Below the pieces are notes generated by a model that was not told the origin of the DNA, made no database searches, and saw only the letters and a program-made list of their open reading frames with translations. A stretch of DNA of 64,000 nucleotides from Nematostella vectensis (lineage: Eukaryota > Cnidaria > Anthozoa > Actiniaria > Edwardsiidae), in NCBI RefSeq assembly GCF_932526225.1, contig NC_064043.1:3959501-4023500 (forward strand), written 5' to 3'. Below, piece after piece: positions 52,445 through 64,000 of this stretch. The translations under genes were made by a program, and so were the position numbers. The first letter of the stretch is position 1. Every line of letters starts with the position of its first letter.

Positions 52445-54900
52445 TAGCAGGTTTGTCTTTTAGAAATCGGTCACACGCGTCTCTGACCTTCCAAACGGCG
52501 TCAAGCTAAGAATAGAGCTGTTGAGTCGGGGGCGCTTGATCTCAATATCTGAAAAACGGCTTCCTCTCTACTGTAAATCAGATCCTTAACTAAACATATA
52601 GACGCGAATTCCTAATCTTGTCTTGGTTATCTCGAACGCCCTATTGCGATACTGTGGCGGCTACGTGCAAGAGACTCGGCCTTGATCTTTGATGAAAGCG
52701 TCCAGATGTCCATAGGCCGCTCTATTGAGCCCCCAAGCCAAAGTGTTAATCAAAATAAGCATTTCTCTATGCCTTGTGAATCTTTACAAAAAGGTCTTGG
52801 TTGAAAAGGCAAAATTACAAACGATTGTCAGGACAATAAATTCCCATCCCATCTTGTCTTAGAACGGAAATGACTCAATTTGCATGTAACAAATGGGAAA
52901 AGGAACAAGTCGCGTGGATTTAAAAAATACAAACCAATCATTGAAAACCTCATAAAACTAGGGAAACCAATTAGGTAAAAGTAAATAATACAGCCGAAAG
53001 CGAAATAATGCAAAAATTATTAATATGTGCCATATGTACTTAATTTGTGGCAATTTCGATGATCCTTTGAGATTGTAATAAAATCATATCTAAGATATGC
53101 CCAAACCAAATAAATTTTACAATTCTCTTGAAATTAAACCATATCTAAGATAAGCCAAAACCAATAAAATTTTACATCACCTTGAAATGAGAGATATATT
53201 TTTTTTATTTGCTATTCGCTAGAAGGAAATTCAGTTCAGATTTTCTTCTTGCTTAATATAATAAAATTACTCACCTTAAAACATAAACAGAGGAGAACAA
53301 ATTGAATAAGCCCAGCTGTCCTCTAAAATTTACATATATAAAACGAACTCAATAAAACAAGCCAAGGAAGTTTTTTTTACACCTAGTTGTATGTCCGTAT
53401 GAATGAAAAGCTAACTGAAAAGCTGTAGAATAACTAGGTGGTTTACGTAGGCGTGGCCTGGAATCTGGTAAAAAAAAAAAAATTTTCCCCGAGGAAGGGC
53501 TCGAAACGTCAGCAAAGCAACTCTGTTTTACAAGGGCGTAAAACATACAATTTAAACCAATTTGTGTTTATTTATTTCCCTAGAAATATATAGAGCAGCT
53601 GGTTTAAATGGAATTTTGACAATTTGTGTGTTACTTAAAACAAATGGGAAAATTAGAAAAAGGGAAGAGAGAAAAAAAAGGAAGGTAAAAAGGAAAACAT
53701 GAAGAAAGGAAAACACGATTGTAAAAAAATAAATAAATGAAATCTGCTGGCTTTAAAAATAAAACAAACAATACAAAAAACGGGTGTTCTCTAGTTAAAA
53801 TAGAATATTACACACTTAGTGCAAAGAAAAGCTGTACATGTTTAATAATTGAAACATTTTGTTTGGTGAATACCAAAAGAAAAACACATCCTGTCTTCAC
53901 GAAAATTGTTTAAAAAAACAGTTATCAAAACTTCTCTTATTTTTCGAAACCATACAACATTAAAATTACCAAAATAATTATACTCGAACATAAATCTTTA
54001 AGCGGCCGTTGTAGGTATAGCGTTAACGCGGTTTCTACGGCGCACCTGTGTAATTAATGCGGTAAAAGTAACTCGTAGGGATCGCACACTGAGATAAAGA
54101 GATGCACTATTCATCCCCGTCGGGAAGAGGAGTGGTACTCTCATTATATTGATCTTATTGATCCATCATGTCAGCTTGATATTACCTTGCTGCTAATGAA
54201 ATAACTACAAATATAAACTCTATACGAATCTAGTCGCATCGGTCGTGTTATGCTTAGAACCCTTTTGAACTGCTAAAAGCGACCTGCGTCATTCTGTTTG
54301 ATGTAGATGCGCTTATAGATGGACAAAGAAGCCCTAATTGGTAGCTATTGGGCGGTTGGAGACTCAAAGGGAATAACATTGCACTTTGATCACGTATATT
54401 TTTTTTAGAGGACAAGATAAATGCGAAGACATCTACTATCGTAAAAGCAAATATACACATTAAAAACATATATTTCTCATTCTCAAGTAAAATTAGAAGG
54501 GTGATATATCAAGTTTTATTTTTCAAGAAAAATTGGTAAAATGAATATGTAAATTCAGTGTTTTTTTTAACAGGAAAGGAAAAATAATGTAGTTCTCTTT
54601 TTCAGGCCAAATTTTCGTACCATAATGATGTAAAATCTATTTTTGCAAGCAAACAAAAAATGATGTGATGCAAATTGTATTTTTTTGGTTTTTTATTATT
54701 ATTATTTTTTTTTTTTGTAAATCCCACTTTTCTATGTAGCGACAAACATCGGTCATATCGGTATAGGGAACCTAAGACTGTTACCCAAAATCGCCTGTTA
54801 TAAGTCGTTTTCGTCGATTTTTTTTCTCAGGAAAATGCAAACTGATGCACCTCATTTTAGTTACAACAAACTCCCGCCAATACCCATGCCGTCACGCATT
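52445..54900. other. Intergenic plus expected 3' end of the MAN2C1-like gene
   Basis: The last MAN2C1 exon should lie here but was not found with confidence. A diverged direct duplicate (CATATCTAAGATA followed by GCCxAAACCAAxTAAATTTTAC) lies at 53087-53172. Confidence 0.4.
53484..53545 (+). repeat. Dispersed motif GAGGAAGGGCTCGAAACGTCAGC
   Basis: CCCGAGGAAGGGCTCGAAAC then GTCAGCAAAGCAACTCTGTT. A relative lies on the minus strand at 63076-63125 (GCTCCGACAGAGGGCTAACC then CTCGGAACGTCAGC). This type of motif is common near ends of invertebrate retroelements; here only fragments remain. Confidence 0.5.
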
Positions 54901-54906
54901 CCTTAC

Positions 54907-57900
54907 CTCTGTATTTTTGTCACGTTTAGTTTTGTTGTTAGCCGCGCGCGAGTTTTCCCGCCAAAAGCTTCGTACATGCGCAGAATCAGCGCGTCCACAT
55001 TTTCGGCCTGTAACACAACACAGTAACGGAAATCAGTGATTGAAGCTACAGCTATCGTTGTTCAGTGCTGCTGCCATCGAAACGGCTAGAAGTACCTTTC
55101 AAGAGTAAGTTCCTGAAAAACCAAAGTTTTATCACATTTTTTTAAAAGAAATGTTTGTTTAGACTTTAGTAATGTTTTAAAAATATCGCAATAAAGCGCT
55201 ACACTGCTAAATCGATATTTTTCTCATCCAGATAATACTAGCTGCGTCACAAAGTCGTGAAACTATGAACACATCTGTTTTCGTCGCTAATCAGACGTCA
55301 AAGAGCTTCCATTAAATGCGCGCCAAGTCTTAGCCTCTTTCCCAAGTGAAATGCGCACGCAACATTTCAGAACAGATAGGACTTGGGCGCGGATCGCTAG
55401 ATGTCTCTGCGTACCTTTTTCACGGTTTCTAGCACGACCGCAGGGTTGTCAACACTGAAGAACGACTGCTTCTCAAAACCTACAGGATAGAGAAACGTGC
55501 TCAATTTTTATAACTATTTAGCAGTAGCAAGGTACTTTGAACATGAATTTTACTTTCGGACACGAATTGTGATAGGATTCTTGTCCCATGTAAACTAGAA
55601 TATCGCGACTGAAAAAGAAAGTGGCTTTTTAAACAAATAATTTGCACGTTGAAAACACACATCAGTATTGGAGCGTTTATTAAGCCGAACAACTGTTTAA
55701 TTATTTTTTCTGAAGAACTGAAGTTTGTCGCTGGCTTTTTTGATCAACGGAGACGAAAATTCTACCACAGGGTACCCGCAGGCTCACCCTCGTCCACGCT
55801 GCAACAGATGACGTGGAGCTTCTCGTTAAAGCACTGTGCATGTCTGATCAGACCTGAGTCCTGGAATGACCCTGAAAAGAAAACAGAAATTAGCTTAGAT
55901 ACCTGTGCACGGAAACGTGGTGTAATCAAATGTTTAGCGGCATAGATAAGCTCATGGGGCCGCCCCATGTCTATTGACCTGTGTGTGGGAAAACGCCATA
56001 GGCAAACTTATGTTTATTGACCTGTGTGTGGGAACACGGCATAGGCAAACTTAGGTTTATTTACCCGTATGTGGGAGCACGGCATAGACAAAGTTGTGTT
56101 TATTTACCCGTGTGTGGTAACACAGCATAGACAAAGTCATGTTTATTTACCTGTGTGTGGGAACACGGCTTGGCAAAGTCGTGTTTATTTACCCGTGTGT
56201 GGGAACACGGCATAGGCAAACTTATGTTTATTTACCCGTGTGTGGGAACACGGCATAGGCAAACTTATGTTTATTTACCCGTGTGTGGGAACACGGCATA
56301 GGCAAACTTATGTTTATTTACCTGTGTGTGGGAACACGGCATAGGCAAACTTATGTTTATTTACCCGTGTGCTGGAACACGGCATAGGCAAACTTATGCT
56401 TATTTTCCTGTGTGTGGGAACACGGCATAGGCAAACTTATGTTTATTTGCCCGTGTGTGGGAACACGGCATAGGCAAACATATGTTTATTTACCTGTGTG
56501 TGGGAACACGGCATAGGCAAACTTATGTTTATTTACCTGTGTGTGGGAACACGGCATAGGCAAACTTATGTTTATTTACCCGTGTGTGGGAACACGGCAT
56601 AGGCAAACTTACGTTTATTTGCCTGTGTGTGGGAACACGGCATAGACAAAGTTGTGTTTATTTACCCGTGTGTGGTAACACAGCATAGACAAAGTCATGA
56701 TTATTTACCTGTGTGTGGGAACACGGCTTGGCTAAGTCGTGTTTATTTACCCGTGTGTGGGAGCACGGCATAGGCAAACTTATGTTTATTTACCTGTGTG
56801 TGGGAACACGGCATAGGCAAAGTCGTGTTTATTTACCTGTGTGTGGGAACACGCGTAGGCAAACTCATGTATATTTACCTGTGTGGGAACACGGCATAGA
56901 CAAAGTCATGTTCATTTACCTGTGTGTGGAAACACGGTATAGGTAAAGTCATGTTTTTTTACCTATGTGAGGAAACACGGCATAAGCAAACTGGTGGCGT
57001 CCCATGTCAGACTGGTTATCCGGGGCCTTGGGCGATCGCAGCCTGAAAAAAGTTACCAAAACACCATGTCTCATTTTTGCCTGCTTCTTTCCTCGAACAA
57101 TCCACAGATGATGTCACAGCGTGTCGTGAATAAAACAGTGCAACGAGACAAAGTTCTTAGTGTCCGAAATTGTGAAATGTGTCCAGGCATACTTCTTCGC
57201 ATTTTCGCTGCATGTTAACGAGGCTAGTCTTCTGTTTTAACGGGAAACACAATTGTACGATTTAATAACCTTGTAAATAAGCTCGTCTAGCATTAAAGGT
57301 GCACAAGCAATCCCCGCTTTCCTACAAGTCCTACTTACAGTGATATGTACATGGTGCTGCCGTGGGTAGAGTAGCCATATTTACTGTCAGTCATCAACGA
57401 CACGCCCCAATTGTGCTCAGACAGATTGCACCACCGCTGTCCGCAAACCTAAGGGATTTAGGAATTTCGTATGAAGCACCTATTCCACAGTTATTTGCTA
57501 GCGTGTATTTCACCTAGCACTAATTTGTGTTATAGTCACCTCTTGCCCTGACCCTCACCTAATTTTTAGCTAATTTAGCCCAGTCCAAGAAGGAATGACT
57601 CAGGAAAATCTCAGCTACAGTCTCTTTATCATATTCAAACATCACTAAAAACTCATAGGGCGGTGGAGGATGATTTGGACCTATCACCCCATATTTGGCG
57701 CGGTCCAGGCGAGAATAACTGGGAGGGGGAGGGTGGGGATGGGGATGCACTGTGCCAGGCAAACTGAGGAAGTAAAAAGAAGGCGAACCGAGTCCTAGGA
57801 ATACTACAGAGGAACCTTTCATCCTGCCCAGTCCGAATCAAGGAGCGATACAATGTCTCTGGTTCGCCCCATCCTTGAGTAACTGTTTTGTATATGTTAT

Positions 57901-60900
57901 CGTCCGTTATCGTTCTCACGCGCCAGCCTCCGCTGACCGCCAATTGCCGGATTAGCTCGCTAGAGGCAATTAAGTTATTTAAAGATTAAAGGGGAAGGAT
58001 TGGTTAGGAGATGCAATGTTTTTCTCACCTCATATTTAGCCCAGTCCCAGCTAGTATTGCAGTGGGTGGGGCGTTGAAGGTGCCCAAACTGTATCTCATA
58101 TGTTGCATTCATTGAATGCACGTCAACAGGGAACTCCACCTTCAAAAATTTACGGTTCTCGTGCCAGTCCACCTAAAAAGGTAAAAAACTTGTCATGAGT
58201 CACAGTGAGGGGTCATGCGTGATTGCTTGCGTGACTTCTATAATACCCTGGTGTTGAATGTCACGGAAGGCAGTGAGGCGTCACGCGTGATTGCTTGCGT
58301 GACTTCTATAATACCTTGGTGTTGAATGTCACGTAAGGCAGTGAGGCGTCAAGCGTGACCAGCTGGGTCAGGGAGCTGTTAGCACTGATCCTCAATGAGA
58401 ACTGAAACAAACACGTAAATTAAAAACGTTAGGATTGATGTTTATTTGATAGGAACAAGTCGGTGCACTAGACCACAATAACTAATTGTTTTAACAACTC
58501 AGAACACTGATTTCACCTAGTCAATAAATTATCTATAAACAAATCAATTGTAAACTTACTATACAACCTTATACTTCTTAGTTAGTTGTAGTAGTAAAAC
58601 AAGTAAAAGTTAAATGAGTTATTTAAACCCAATTTTGTAAAATTAAATTTCCTGCAACCATAATTTCTCGCAATCGCGAAATATAGGACTAGTAAAATGC
58701 CTAGAAAATTTATTAAATCTGTTTTTTTAATTTATCCATTCACTTTGAATACCTCAACAGACGCCCGCAAAGGACCACGGTCAAGTACTCGTAAGCAATT
58801 ATCCTGCTTCGTCGACTCAACGATTGGTTTTCTAAAAACAAAGACCATCTAGTCAATGAAAGTGGGGCGTTTCTTTCATGAGGACTATATCCGTACCGTG
58901 TCTCGAGGTAGTACGGCATGACGTCCCAAGCGTCCCAGAATAGAGGCACGTCATCAAACAGGACAAGCTGGTTGCCATGGGAACCACATGGGATAGCTTC
59001 CCTGAAATAAAAGGTATAGTATAAAAGTAAAAACAAAATTGGCATAAGCAATAGATTAATAAATTAAAAAATAAAACAAATTAATATCAGATAAACAATA
59101 AAACTTAGTGTGGCGCTCTGGGGCCGGTTCCTAGAAAGCAGGTTAGCACTAACCCAGAGATAAATACGGCCATCTCGACTTTTGATTGGATAAAAAGGGC
59201 TTTTATCCCTGGGTTAGCGTTAACCTGCTTTCTAGGAACCCGGACCTGGTGACTGCTTTTATGAGTTGGTCGGCATTTTTCATCATGGCAAAATGCCAAA
59301 TACAAAATGCAAAATGCAAAAACACCAAATGTAATTCCGTTAGATTGTATGATGGAAGGTTTATAAACCTTCTTACTGATAAATCAGTAGGGAAAATATT
59401 GACGAGCGTTATTTTATTGTCGGTTGGCGCGTTTTATTACTGCTGTTAATACGCTATGTCGCAACTTTTGTTAACGTAATTTCGTTACTTTTGTTAACAT
59501 CGTTTGCTATCTTACTATAACGATAGAAAACGATTAACACATCATTCAAAGCGCTGTTACCTTTGGGAGGGTTTGTGGACAAGGGACACAACACGACCAA
59601 CTCCATCCAGCCTTACTCGGACGAACTCATTTTCTAAGGTCACTTGGCCTGGAACCTAAGAGGTAAAATATAGTTGTCTTATCTAGTCGTCTCATTTAGT
59701 AACTCCCCGAGTCTGATAGTGCGACGCGCGAAACCGTGGCAACCAGCGCAAGTTTTAGAAGGTTAACCAATCAGCATGCGTGAATCACAGCTTTGGAACT
59801 AGCTCCATAAATAGGAATCATCAAATAGCATGTAGCTTGTATCCTCATTGGCTATACTTGGTTTACTTCGCAAAACTTTCAACGTGGTCACGCTAGCGCG
59901 CGTCGGAATGGGAAAAGGATTCTACCAGCCGCAATTTTGCCATCCTAGCAGCCATAGGGCTAGTAGAAAAAATTAACTTGCATCGGCCTATCTCAGGGCC
60001 GAAGGGGGGACGGACTAATGTCACCATCACTCCCCCCCCCGCCCCTCCCAATATTTTAAAAAATTATTACTACAAGTAAATTATATGACCAGTAGGGGCG
60101 TGGCAGCGTGCCCAAAAATTTTCTTAATATTTCTGTATTGTACTCCCCAATATCTCGGGGCCTGTTACAACTTTGTATCTCCAAACATTTTGGCACATCA
60201 CGGAGCTGGTATCAATAAAAACTGTGATTTTATTGGGCACGAAAGCGCGCATCGCACTATAAAATGTTTAATTCAATGACGGCGTCTTATTATTGTGCCT
60301 TATCTAATCTTCGATTTTAAATACCTTCTCTCTCGAGCCGAAACAGTGGCAAATAACTATTCAAAGGCACTAAACAAATAATTTGGCACTTGATAAGTGC
60401 TTAAAAGTTGTTTTGGTGTTTTATTAAGACGATGGAAATGGATTGTTTTTTAAGTCGTGTAGATTGAGCATAACATGGTTATCTAACCCAGCGTTCCCTG
60501 CGCGCGCAAGCTGATCAATATTCTTTAAGAACGTGGAGTCGGCAGGGTAACGTTGCTTGTAGTTCCAGTCACCCTTTTACCACTGGATTCTGAAATAGAT
60601 TCATGCTGTCGACGTGAGATGATTTCATGGGCTCCCGTCCTTCTCTAGACTTAACAATTAATGTTCCTCTTTAAGATATGCATACCTCATTTTCTGTGAC
60701 AGAAACAGGCACGTTGGATGCTGTTTGCGGCGGTCCAATCGAGTATGGATCAGCATGCAAGCGAACTAAGAATAACATTCATTAATATTTGAAACTGTCT
60801 TTGTAATGGTTTAGTTGCAATATTTTGGTGTTTTTTTCGTAACAAACATCCTAGCTTGAACATTTATGTAGCACTTTCCTGTAACATCACTGGATAAACT

Positions 60901-62282
60901 TATTAATTTGCTCCATTTCTTAGCACTCATACATTACAATGAACAAAATAATAAGCACAAAAGGCTCACCTAATGTTTTACCATCACTCGTGGTCTGCCT
61001 GTGTATCGCGCGGTCCGTGAGATTGGGCACCAAAGCATCTGGTATGATGACACACTCGTCTCTGGCCCATCCAAGAGTGTTTACAATGATAGGCTTGGCT
61101 GACAGCTTGGTACTTTTGCAAGCCTTGATAAGATTAAGCACGTGACATGAGGATAGAGTAGTATGTGGGGTCAAAAGGAGGAGGATAAAATGGTAGGAAA
61201 AAGAGTACCGTAAGTGAGGGAGTGTTGGGAGGGAGTGACATGTGAATGGGGTAGTTAATTCAGGGGAAGGAAAGAGCGGGATGTCCAATATAGGGATATT
61301 CTAAGAAAATAGACTATTGTGGCGTATTAGAGGAAAAGGTAAGGCAGTGGACTATATAAATTTGTCGAGTATTGGATAAGTATGAGAAAAGATGGAAATG
61401 AGAAGACGGGGTGAGACGGTAAAGTGGGAAAGGAAGACTTTCTTAGTTACCAGCGAGATCAACTTGTGCGTGGCATCTTGGAAAATTTCTGTAGCAGTAG
61501 ACTTCACAACTGAAAACAAATATATCATATGGTTTAATATCGGTAAATATAGTGAAAATCTGCATCTGAAATAAGCATCCTTAAAAACTTCATCTTTCGT
61601 TAAATCATTACCTTCGTAGGCTTCTAGAGCTTCCGTTATAGCCTGTTGAGACAATTATTTCGTATTTGAAGTACGTCCTGGGAAAATAGCAGCCAAAGGC
61701 CTACGATTATGCATCTATGAAACTGGGATTCTCACAAGCATCTCATAGAAATACTTGGACAGTTGAAAGCTGAGAGTTTCTCTGCATTGAGGGATCATCA
61801 GTCAAGTAGTAGATTATCTTGCTTTAGAGACACAGAGCTTTGGGGTGCAGCTTGGAGTGTATATATTTCGTACATTCAAAAACTATTTTCAGCTGCCATT
61901 TTTGTAAAATTTGTCCTTTTCCATCGGCTGATTCGGAAAAGCTATTTCAATATTTTCGATTTTATTTCGTGATTGAATTATCAAACTTTTAGACAGTTAT
62001 TTAGACAGTTATTTGAAGATTCCACCGCATAATATTAAATGTAAAAGATAACAAAAGTATGTCTGATTAGGGTTTTTGAGGGTGACACCAGGGGAATCGC
62101 GGGATATTCGGGTTTTTGTGCGACTATTTCTTGTGCTACTGTGCGGTTAAGAGTATCCAAGCAGTTAACTACAAGTTCTACTAGGCTCACCTCTCGGATG
62201 CAGGTACCAGGGAGAATGTCGTGGAACTGGTTAAGCAGAAAGAGTTTCCAGACCTTTAAAAGTTTCTGACTTGGATAGAGGT
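54907..62282 (-). CDS. MAN2C1-type cytosolic alpha-mannosidase (GH38), C-terminal part
   Basis: Fifteen exons on the minus strand: 62282-62191, 61642-61612, 61509-61451, 61123-60970, 60765-60686, 59655-59561, 59001-58897, 58831-58753, 58401-58315, 58172-58029, 57448-57339, 57042-56963, 55871-55788, 55479-55415, 55007-54907. About 455 residues, all phases consistent. MAN2C1 trims free oligomannosides in the cytosol. Matches in order: [135 protein letters not shown]. These cover the end of the middle domain and the C-terminal beta domain. The catalytic N-terminal exons lie beyond 64000 and the last exon was not found. Two exons (57042-56963 and 58401-58315) have their splice donors amplified into tandem arrays. 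Confidence 0.9.
55966..56995 (-). repeat. 43-bp minisatellite derived from a MAN2C1 exon end and its splice donor
   Basis: On the coding strand each unit reads like TTTGCCTATGCCGTGTTCCC, then ACACACRG|GTAAATAAACAT. The first unit is the end of the exon 57042-56963 (TTTGCTTATGCCGTGTTTCC, TCACATAG|GTAAAA). I count 24 cores including the real exon, mostly at 43-bp spacing. About half carry CACAG|GTAAAT and half CACGG|GTAAAT. A multi-unit block near 56050-56190 resembles 56610-56750, so higher-order duplication occurred. Reading past the true donor meets TGA after a few codons. Confidence 0.95.
58203..58358 (-). repeat. 68-bp tandem repeat spanning a second MAN2C1 splice donor
   Basis: GATTGCTTGCGTGACTTCTA is at 58221 and 58289, and CAGTGAGGCG-type text at about 58203, 58271 and 58339, a period of 68 bp. 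The unit contains the 3' end of the exon 58401-58315 (coding-strand TTCAACACCAAG|GTATTAT) and the start of the intron, so one extra copy of the donor (GACATTCAACACCAG|GGTATTAT-like) follows it. Confidence 0.9.
59121..59247. mobile_element. 127-bp fold-back miniature element
   Basis: The first 44 bp (GGGCCGGTTCCTAGAAAGCA, GGTTAGCACTAACCCAGAGA) are inverted at the right end with few mismatches, leaving a centre of about 40 bp. It is in an intron of the MAN2C1-like gene. Confidence 0.8.
59995..60166. mobile_element. Miniature element, degenerate copy of the 31241 family
   Basis: CAGGGCCG, a C-run, AATATTTTAAAAAATTATTA, TGACCAGTAGGGGCGTGGC, TTTCTGTATTGTACTCCCCA and GGGGCCTG follow the order in the 31241-31412 element. 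Intronic in MAN2C1. Confidence 0.6.
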
Positions 62283-62866
62283 CTGAAATCAAAGAAAGTT
62301 AATCACACAATACCGAGTCACATAAAGCATATCCATTTCCATCGAATAACCCAAGCGAGTAAACTTTTAATATCGTTATTAGTAGTCTTAGACTTCAATC
62401 GAGTAGGGTAATTTCGAAGTTTTGCCACAAAGAGACAGTCGTATCTCCAAATGTAAACAATAAAAAAGGAGATGCTGATCTACTTGAATTTCTCTACAAG
62501 CTAAGAGGTATTTACTTTCGGCAAAAATAAAACAAAGCGCGCAAGAAAATAGTCAAACATTGGCAACGCTCAAAGTAAACGACAAATAGCACCATATATG
62601 TCCACTGACTGTATGTAGTTGAATACCATCCCTTCCCTGCAATTTTTGTTTTGCATTGAGACATATTCTTGTTTGATTTGCGAAAATAAAAATTATCATT
62701 ATCTTCTAAATAAAAACTTGAATTTAGCCTACAGTTGTTCTTATTCGGAGAGCGTTTTATTGGGAAATTCGATCATGCACATCTATCTCTTTCTGGTGGT
62801 CTGCCCTAAGGCATGTCCGGTCCTTATAAAATCCTATCCTCTAACAGCAATCCTTTTGGCCCTTAT

Positions 62867-63187
62867 TTATGAGCCCTCCTGCTGCCTCACATAGTCTAGC
62901 ATTTCAACGCGTCGTCCCCCTGGGGTCCTCTTGCCTTCTACCCTTCCTTCGATCATCCCGACTTGAAGGTCTTCGTGCCGGAGAGTGTGTCCAGAGCACG
63001 CTCTCTTCTTCTTCGGATTGTTTCCACTAAGGAGGTATAAATCAACACAAGGTTGAAAAGGTATGTTGAACGCCTTTGTGAAACAGAGTAGTTGCGCTGA
63101 CGTTCCGAGGGTTAGCCCTCTGTCGGAGCTAAAGAAACTGAAAAAAAAGAAACTTGCTCCGACGTAGGGCTCTTGCTCGACGAACAA
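62867..63187 (-). mobile_element. Non-LTR retrotransposon 3' remnant
   Basis: The minus-strand frame contains GHTLRHEDLQVGMIEGRVEG then KRTPGGRRVEMLDYVRQ (about 63000-62870), the pattern typical of the C-terminal end of LINE-type reverse transcriptase ORFs. Just upstream is a repeat motif related to 53484-53545. No RT core is present, so it is a dead 5'-truncated copy or a mosaic. Confidence 0.6.
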
Positions 63188-63189
63188 TC

Positions 63190-64000
63190 TATCTCTCTTC
63201 TTCGATCCTCTTTAGTTCCTCTTCATTGGATTCTTCATCCTTCATCAAAATATGATTATCAAAGCAATATACACGCAAGGAGATTTGCGAAATTCCCATG
63301 TCCAACATCCTACTAAAACAAAGGTGCTCAGTTCGAATCGAACCATGCCATTCACACAAAACGGAACTCCGTTCAAACAGCTAACAGTCACTCCTTAAAT
63401 GCTGCTAACAGAACTTGCCAAATTCCATAAAAAAGGACGAATGCCCAGACAATTAACCTTCCTCGAGCCGATAGAAAGTTTTGGGGACATTTTGAAATAA
63501 TAAATAACTAAATAGGCACCTCCATTCTTGGCGAAATCAGTATCAGTAGCTGCACTGAGTACACATTTCAAGGATGTGTTAACTCGATGGCCAAGCGCAT
63601 AAAAATGTGTAATAAAAAACAAGGGCGGCCACTCTGGATAATGATTTTTTTTATATTCACACACTACAATAAAGTATTGCAACCCTTGTCATGCTGCTGT
63701 TTTGTAAAACGTTTTTTTACCCAATTAAAAAAGTGCACGAACTTTTGATCCACCCTGTACTGATCTCTTTTTTCCGCATGGTCCAAGATAATGAGCCATA
63801 GAGCAGGGTGACCTATGCATGTCTACAATGAACCCAAACTATTGCAAGCAAATGTTAGTCGCTCGCTGCCTTAAGTAAGGCGGTATAGTCCTTTGTAAAT
63901 AATGGATAGACGTAGTTAACTGGCCTGAAATAATCAAGATGATGGCGTTCTGTCTGCTACAGCACATTAGACAACGTTTAATGTACAACCCGATCCCATT
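63190..64000. other. Intron of the MAN2C1-like gene (expected)
   Basis: Should be intronic, because the exon before 62282 was not found up to the window edge. No GH38 exon motif is visible here. Confidence 0.45.

Noticed and set aside
53484-53520. Active hammerhead ribozyme
   Set aside because: The invariant U of the CUGA core is C and the stem II potential is too short. Kept only as a family-level question.
54045-54180. Possible last MAN2C1 exon (frame with LRVTFTALITQV)
   Set aside because: Weak resemblance to the expected C-terminus and no acceptable polypyrimidine acceptor in the needed phase.
55966-56995. CRISPR-like array
   Set aside because: Units are contiguous with no unique spacers, the context is eukaryotic, and unit 1 is a coding exon end.
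56713-57218. Plus-strand frames across the 43-bp array
   Set aside because: Antisense to MAN2C1 and composed of repeat units only.
63395-63682. Upstream MAN2C1 exon
   Set aside because: The frame lacks any GH38 motif expected before the exon at 62282 and has no phase-compatible splice pair that I could defend.

Overview
The window reads as eukaryotic, intron-rich, AT-rich animal DNA, most likely from a cnidarian such as a sea anemone. That is inference: the gene set is metazoan (GGT, MGAT4, TIMP, rhodopsin-like GPCR, MAN2C1, C7orf57-like), introns are short with canonical GT-AG sites, and there are many small inverted-repeat elements and micro/minisatellites. Most genes were rebuilt exon by exon. 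Every junction used has a GT donor and AG acceptor and the reading phase closes across it.

Layout. 34-3951 (+): last eight exons of a cyclic-nucleotide-binding-domain protein. 4375-4872 (-): small unknown protein. 7585-8319 and 10306-11052 (+): two proteins sharing a KLAKxGGR-type block; the second is a C7orf57 homologue. The first has two RFX X-box-like sites upstream, which suggests a ciliary role. 12.5-31.1 kb: a tandem duplication of about 8.5 kb carrying two complete eight-exon gamma-glutamyltransferases (GGT-A 15331-19524, GGT-B 25095-30781), with very large simple-sequence arrays in and between them. 32607-36541 (-): a three-exon MGAT4/GT54 N-acetylglucosaminyltransferase. 36.5-42.3 kb is gene-poor with two orphan terminal exons. 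42388-45517 and 46897-49149 (+): two TIMP-family genes with four and two exons. 51357-52439 (-): an intronless rhodopsin-class GPCR. 54907-62282 (-): fifteen exons of the 3' part of a MAN2C1-type alpha-mannosidase whose catalytic N-terminal part lies beyond the right edge.

The most unusual pattern concerns 5' splice sites. In three exons of two unrelated genes, the exon 3' end plus its GT donor is the first unit of a tandem array that runs into the intron: 71 bp x 6 at GGT-A exon 6, 43 bp x about 24 in MAN2C1, and 68 bp x about 2.3 at another MAN2C1 exon. Each array lays out copies of the authentic donor, and reading past the true donor meets a stop within a few codons. A related case is the (CACCAT)n tract that starts a few bases after the GGT exon-5 donor.

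Other points of note: GGT-A has lost residues that hold the gamma-glutamyl substrate; the GGT 3' ends look homogenised while upstream exons have diverged; the second TIMP has residues ahead of the cysteine that must be N-terminal for inhibition; and several miniature inverted-repeat transposon families occur, one with a 24-bp perfect hairpin.
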